Below are positions 38,468 to 41,813 of a DNA stretch of 41,813 nucleotides, one piece after another (the stretch's first letter is position 1; every line of letters begins with the position of its first letter). The notes below the pieces were generated by a model. The model made no database searches, was not told the origin of the DNA, and saw only the letters and a program-made list of their open reading frames with translations. The DNA is from an uncultured Methylocystaceae bacterium. Its GTDB lineage: Bacteria; Pseudomonadota; Alphaproteobacteria; Rhizobiales; Beijerinckiaceae. Made by a program: the position numbers and the translations under genes. The DNA lies in the NCBI GenBank assembly GCA_937870755.1, contig CALMZV010000077.1, positions 1 through 41,813 of the forward strand. Direction: 5' to 3'.

Positions 38468-39397
38468 TCAGGCGGCGATGACGTGCTCGCGCTGCACGAT
38501 CGTCTCGGGCGCGTTCGCCCTTTCCTTCGTCAGCACGATGTCGAACCTCGCGCGGGCGAAGGGGCGGTTCAGGCCCGCGCTGCGAATCTCTTGCGCATCG
38601 GTGACGCGCTCGAGCGTGACGATCAGCTCGTCGCGCGTGCCGAAGGCGAAATCCGTGTGCAGATATTTGTCGCCCGTGAAGTTGAATTGCGTCGTCAGCT
38701 GGCGATAGCCGGGCGCCGAGATGAAGTAATGGACATGGGCGGGACGCTCGGCGTGACGACCCAGGAGGGTCATCAGCTGGCGCGTCGCGCTCTCGGGCGG
38801 GCAGCCGTAGCCGTTCGGCACGATCGTGCGCGCGACGTAGCAGCCCTTCGCGTCGGTCTCGATCCGGCGGCGCAGATTGTAGGGCGCCTGCTCGCCGTCG
38901 ATGAAGGAATAGCCGCCCTTCGAGTTGGCGTGCCAGATGTCGACGATCGCGCCTGCGATGGGGTTTCCGTCCTCGCCGCGAACCTGGCCGGAGATGAACA
39001 TCACCTCGCCGGGATCGGCGCCGTCGTCCATGCGGGCTTCGCCCTTGGAGAGCGGCGCGCCGGCGACGTAGAGCGGCCCTTCGATCGTGCGGATGGTGCC
39101 GCCGCTGATGCCGGCCCGCTTCTCGGCTTCGTCGAGACGCAAATCCAGGAAGTGCTCGATCCCGACGCCCGGAATCATCAGTCCGAGTTCGCCATTGTTC
39201 GCGGTCTTGCCGATGAAGCCGACCGCCGACCAGAACTCGTCCATCGAGACGTCGCACTCGTCGATGACCTGCATGATGCGGTAGAGAAGCCGCTCCGTCA
39301 CTTCCTTGACGCGGGCGTCGCCCTTGGCGTTGTCGACGCCGGCGGCCTCGGCCGCCAGCTTCTTCATGACTTTTTTCGAGATCAGATTCGCAGGCAT
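38468..39397 (-). CDS. catA: Catechol 1,2-dioxygenase
   Basis: CatA opens catechol between the hydroxyls to cis,cis-muconate (ortho cleavage). The 309-residue intradiol enzyme has Y163, Y197, H221 and H223 as Fe(III) ligands, in GGYSF, NGYGC and RPAHVHYF. The N-terminal helical dimer domain is present. GGAAAGGAAA precedes the ATG. It sits between catC and benA in a single leftward run. Confidence 0.95.
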   Translation of the reverse strand: MPANLISKKVMKKLAAEAAGVDNAKGDARVKEVTERLLYRIMQVIDECDVSMDEFWSAVGFIGKTANNGELGLMIPGVGIEHFLDLRLDEAEKRAGISGGTIRTIEGPLYVAGAPLSKGEARMDDGADPGEVMFISGQVRGEDGNPIAGAIVDIWHANSKGGYSFIDGEQAPYNLRRRIETDAKGCYVARTIVPNGYGCPPESATRQLMTLLGRHAERPAHVHYFISAPGYRQLTTQFNFTGDKYLHTDFAFGTRDELIVTLERVTDAQEIRSAGLNRPFARARFDIVLTKERANAPETIVQREHVIAA

Positions 39398-39427
39398 GAC
39401 GTTTCCTTTCCTTCGTGCGCGTTTGGG

Positions 39428-39718
39428 TCAGCGATCGTCCTGGTGGATCGATGACGGATGCCGGCAGAGCGGCGTGACGACGATCTCCATGAAGGGGAAC
39501 AGCGGCAGCGTGGACAGGATGTCGTGGAGTTCCTGCGCGTCGCCGACGTCGAAGACCGAGGTGTTGGCGTAGCGGCCGGCGTGGCGCCACAGATGCCGCC
39601 ACTTGCCTTCGCGCTGGAGCGACTGGGCGCGCGTGCGTTCGGCCTGTTTCAGCGCCTGCGCCGTGGCGGCGTCGAGGTCGTGCGGGATGCGCACGTCCAT
39701 CTGGACCTGGAACAGCAT
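39428..39718 (-). CDS. catC: Muconolactone delta-isomerase
   Basis: CatC converts muconolactone to 3-oxoadipate enol-lactone. The 96-residue protein has the usual MLFQVQMDVRIPHDLD start, REGKWRHLWRHAGRYANTSVFDV in the middle and LPLFPFMEIVVTPLCRHPSS at the end, covering the whole known family length. Its ATG lies two bases after the catB stop. Confidence 0.96.
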   Translation of the reverse strand: MLFQVQMDVRIPHDLDAATAQALKQAERTRAQSLQREGKWRHLWRHAGRYANTSVFDVGDAQELHDILSTLPLFPFMEIVVTPLCRHPSSIHQDDR

Positions 39719-39720
39719 GC

Positions 39721-40896
39721 TCACGATCCTATTTTGAGACGGGGCAGCACATGGACGCTGCGCTCGGCGCGATCGCGGCGGAAACGTCCGAGTTTCTCCT
39801 CGTCCAGGTTGACGCCGAGGCCCGGCCGCGTCGGCACCGCGAGGCTGAAGTCGCTGTAGACGAGCGGCTCCTCGAGCAGTTCCTCGGTGAGCAGCAGCGG
39901 CCCGAAGAGCTCGGTTCCCCATTCGAGTGTGGCGAAGGTCGAAAAGAGGTGGGCCGAGGCGACGGTCGCCACGCCGCCCTCCAGCATGGTGCCGCCGTAA
40001 AGGCCGATCCCGGACGCTTCGGCGATCGCGGCGACCTTGCCCGCCGCGAACAGGCCCCCGGACTGCATGATCTTGACGGCGAACACGCTGGCTGCTGCGC
40101 GCTGCGCAATGTCGAAGGCGCGCGCGGGACCATGCAGCGCCTCGTCGGCCATGATCGGCAGCGAAGTCTCCCGCGAGAGCCGCGCCAGTCCGCTGACGTT
40201 GTGGAGCGCGATCGGCTGTTCGACCAGATCGACGCCCGCCGCCTTCAGAAGCGGCAGCATGGCGGATGCGGTCGCTTCGCTCCAGGCCTGGTTGATGTCG
40301 ACACGAACGCTTGCACGATCCCCGAGCGCCGTCTTGATCGCCGCGACGTGGGCGATATTCGCGCGCGGATCGCCCTTGCCGATCTTGAGCTTGAAAATGT
40401 TGTGGCGACGCCGCGCCAGCATCTCTTCGGCTTCCGCGATGTCGCGCGCGGTGTCGCCGCTCGCCAGCGTCCACGCGACCGGCAGACGGTCGTGCTGGCG
40501 CCCGCCCAGCAGCTCGGACATGGCGAGGCCCGTGCGTTTGCCGAGCGCGTCGAGGAGCGCGGTTTCGACCGCGCATTTGGCGAAATGATTGCCCTGCGCG
40601 ACCCGGCCGATCGCGCCCATGGTCGCGGCGACCCTCGTGGGATCGGACCGCAGAAGAACGGGCGTGAAATAGGCGTCGATCGCGAGCTTCATGCCTTCGG
40701 GGCTCTCGGCGCCGTACGCCAGGCCGCCGATCGTCGTGCCCTCGCCGACGCCGACGATCCCGTCGGACGTGCGGATGCGGACGATCATGAGCGTTTGCCC
40801 CTTCATCGTCGTCATGGCGAGTTGATGCGGACGGATGGTCGGCAGATCGACCAGAATCGTCTCGACCTGCTCGATCCTGATTTCGGCGTCTGTCAC
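39721..40896 (-). CDS. catB: Muconate cycloisomerase
   Basis: CatB cyclises cis,cis-muconate to muconolactone. Counted from the GTG at 40896, the 391-residue protein has K169, K171, D200, E226, D251 and K275 in KLK, DINQAW, EQPI, DEAL and AVKIMQ. That is a constant two-residue offset from the P. putida enzyme as I recall it (167, 169, 198, 224, 249, 273), which supports this start. AAGGGA lies eight bases before the GTG. An in-frame ATG at 40974 falls inside the regulator box, upstream of the predicted start point, and is rejected. First gene of the cat-ben operon. Confidence 0.93.
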   Translation of the reverse strand: MTDAEIRIEQVETILVDLPTIRPHQLAMTTMKGQTLMIVRIRTSDGIVGVGEGTTIGGLAYGAESPEGMKLAIDAYFTPVLLRSDPTRVAATMGAIGRVAQGNHFAKCAVETALLDALGKRTGLAMSELLGGRQHDRLPVAWTLASGDTARDIAEAEEMLARRRHNIFKLKIGKGDPRANIAHVAAIKTALGDRASVRVDINQAWSEATASAMLPLLKAAGVDLVEQPIALHNVSGLARLSRETSLPIMADEALHGPARAFDIAQRAAASVFAVKIMQSGGLFAAGKVAAIAEASGIGLYGGTMLEGGVATVASAHLFSTFATLEWGTELFGPLLLTEELLEEPLVYSDFSLAVPTRPGLGVNLDEEKLGRFRRDRAERSVHVLPRLKIGS

Positions 40897-40922
40897 GGCT
40901 GCGATCCCTTTCGATGCCGATG

Positions 40923-40987
40923 ACGCTACGGGCGCGCCGGCTTGAATCACAGGATCGTTTGCGTCTATTTTCATACCGCAAAGGTAT
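40923..40987 (-). promoter_or_regulatory. CatM/BenM-type operator and promoter of catB
   Basis: ATAC-N7-GTAT at 40973-40987 is followed leftward by a second half-conserved site (ATAG-N7-CGAT, 40954-40968), then CTGTGA (40947-40952) as -35 and TAGCGT (40923-40928) as -10, 18 bases apart. The start point would be near 40916, 20 bases before the catB GTG. The box is also about 45 bases from the regulator's own start, so it may serve autoregulation too. The arrangement is that of a recognition site plus an activation site for a LysR-type activator. Confidence 0.75.
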
Positions 40988-41031
40988 TGAGCCCGGCGCC
41001 TCACGGAGCCGGTCGCGGGAGGAGGACGACC

Positions 41032-41813
41032 GTGGAGCTCAGGCACTTGCGATATTTCACGACGGTCGCGGCCGAGGGCTCGTTCAGCAAAGCCTCGGAG
41101 AAGCTGTATATCGCCCAGCCTCCCCTCAGCCGGCAGGTCCAGCAGCTCGAAGAGGAGCTCGGCGTGCGCCTGTTGGACAGGGGGCGGCCGCTGACCCTGA
41201 CGGAGCCGGGTCGATACCTCTTCGAGCAGGCGCGGCAGATTCTTCAGCGCATCGAAGACACCAAGGCGATGACGCGGCGCATCGCCAAGGGCATGGTGTT
41301 GCAATTCAACATCGGCTTCGTGGCGTCGACGCTTTACGACACTCTGCCTGAACTGATCCGGCGTTTTCGGATCACGGCGCCGGGCGTCGATGTGCAATTG
41401 ATAGAACTGACGACGGTGGAACAGATGGCGGCGCTCAAGGACGGCCGCATCGACGTCGGTTTCGGACGGCTCAAGTTCGACGACGAGAACATCATCCGGA
41501 GAGTCATTCGCGAAGAGAAGCTTTGTCTCGTGACGCCGGTCGGCCATGCGCTGGCGCAGAAGACGACGGTGAAATTGAGCGATACTGTCGGCGAGCCGCT
41601 GATCATCTATCCGAAGTCGCCGAGGCCGAGCTACGCCGATCAGGTGCTCGGATTCTACAGGGACGCCGGCGTCGAGCCGACGATTGGCATGGAGGCGCGC
41701 GAATTGCAGACCGCATTGGGGCTGGTCGCGTCAGGCGGCGGCGTCTGCGTGGTGCCGGCGTCGGTGCGCCGGCTGGGCCGCGACGACGTGCGTTTCATCG
41801 ATCTCGACGAGCC
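41032..41813 (+). CDS. catR: LysR-type regulator, CatR/CatM/BenM group (3' end cut off)
   Basis: The gene starts at a GTG with GGGAGGAGGA upstream and runs off the right edge after about 260 residues, so the C-terminus is missing. The N-terminal helix-turn-helix spans roughly residues 18-37 (SFSKASEKLYIAQPPLSRQV). The effector domain contains GFVASTLYDTLPELIRRFR and the DGRIDVGFGRL segment typical of the muconate/benzoate-responsive subgroup. It diverges from catB across a 135-bp region holding an ATAC-N7-GTAT box, so it should activate catB in response to cis,cis-muconate, benzoate or both. The effector cannot be read from the sequence. Confidence 0.92.
   Translation, partial: MELRHLRYFTTVAAEGSFSKASEKLYIAQPPLSRQVQQLEEELGVRLLDRGRPLTLTEPGRYLFEQARQILQRIEDTKAMTRRIAKGMVLQFNIGFVASTLYDTLPELIRRFRITAPGVDVQLIELTTVEQMAALKDGRIDVGFGRLKFDDENIIRRVIREEKLCLVTPVGHALAQKTTVKLSDTVGEPLIIYPKSPRPSYADQVLGFYRDAGVEPTIGMEARELQTALGLVASGGGVCVVPASVRRLGRDDVRFIDLDE

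Overview
The window is GC-rich DNA (roughly two-thirds G+C by eye) from an aromatic-degrading proteobacterium. Gene content (UbiT/U/V quinone synthesis, glutathione-dependent gentisate pathway, ben/cat genes, a ligase-associated exonuclease pair) fits an alphaproteobacterium, probably Hyphomicrobiales. The genus cannot be told from the sequence. Genes are densely packed, with many ATGA/GTGA overlaps. I see no IS element, CRISPR array, tRNA or rRNA.

Layout. 1-306: no supportable gene. 307-4573 (+): a three-gene ABC efflux cassette (ATPase, long FtsX-type permease, HlyD-type adaptor). 4596-9234: a ubiquinone locus, ubiD-ubiX leftward and ubiT-ubiU-ubiV rightward from a shared 82-bp intergenic region; UbiT/U/V belong to the oxygen-independent route. 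9274-13023 (-): a ThiO-like glycine oxidase and an ATP-dependent DNA ligase paired with an MBL-fold exonuclease. 13112-17635 (-): a gentisate operon (gentisate 1,2-dioxygenase, fumarylpyruvate hydrolase, maleylpyruvate isomerase, 3-hydroxybenzoate 6-hydroxylase, an unassigned amidohydrolase), divergent from a MarR-type regulator at 17849-18298.

18308-41813 is the most interesting part. Apart from a divergent LysR-type regulator at the right edge, every gene is on the minus strand, and together they read as a route for hippurate (benzoylglycine). In transcription order: catB-catC-catA-benA-benB-benC-benD and a beta-keto-acid cleavage enzyme (BKACE); then a Liv-type ABC importer with pcaD; then an MHS-type transporter, an M20 hippurate-hydrolase-like amidohydrolase, glyA, gcvT, gcvH, gcvP and sdaA. 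The amidohydrolase would release benzoate and glycine. Benzoate would go through catechol and muconate to 3-oxoadipate. Glycine would go through the cleavage system and SHMT to serine, then to pyruvate by SdaA. The BKACE could split 3-oxoadipate with acetyl-CoA to succinyl-CoA and acetoacetate, in place of the usual CoA transferase and thiolase, which are not in the window.

Two promoters, upstream of catB and of the Liv binding-protein gene, carry the same ungapped ~65-bp architecture: an ATAC-N7-GTAT CatM/BenM-type box, a second conserved half, a -35-like and a -10-like hexamer at identical spacing. This ties both operons to the LysR regulator. The substrate assignments are inferences from family and context, not measured.
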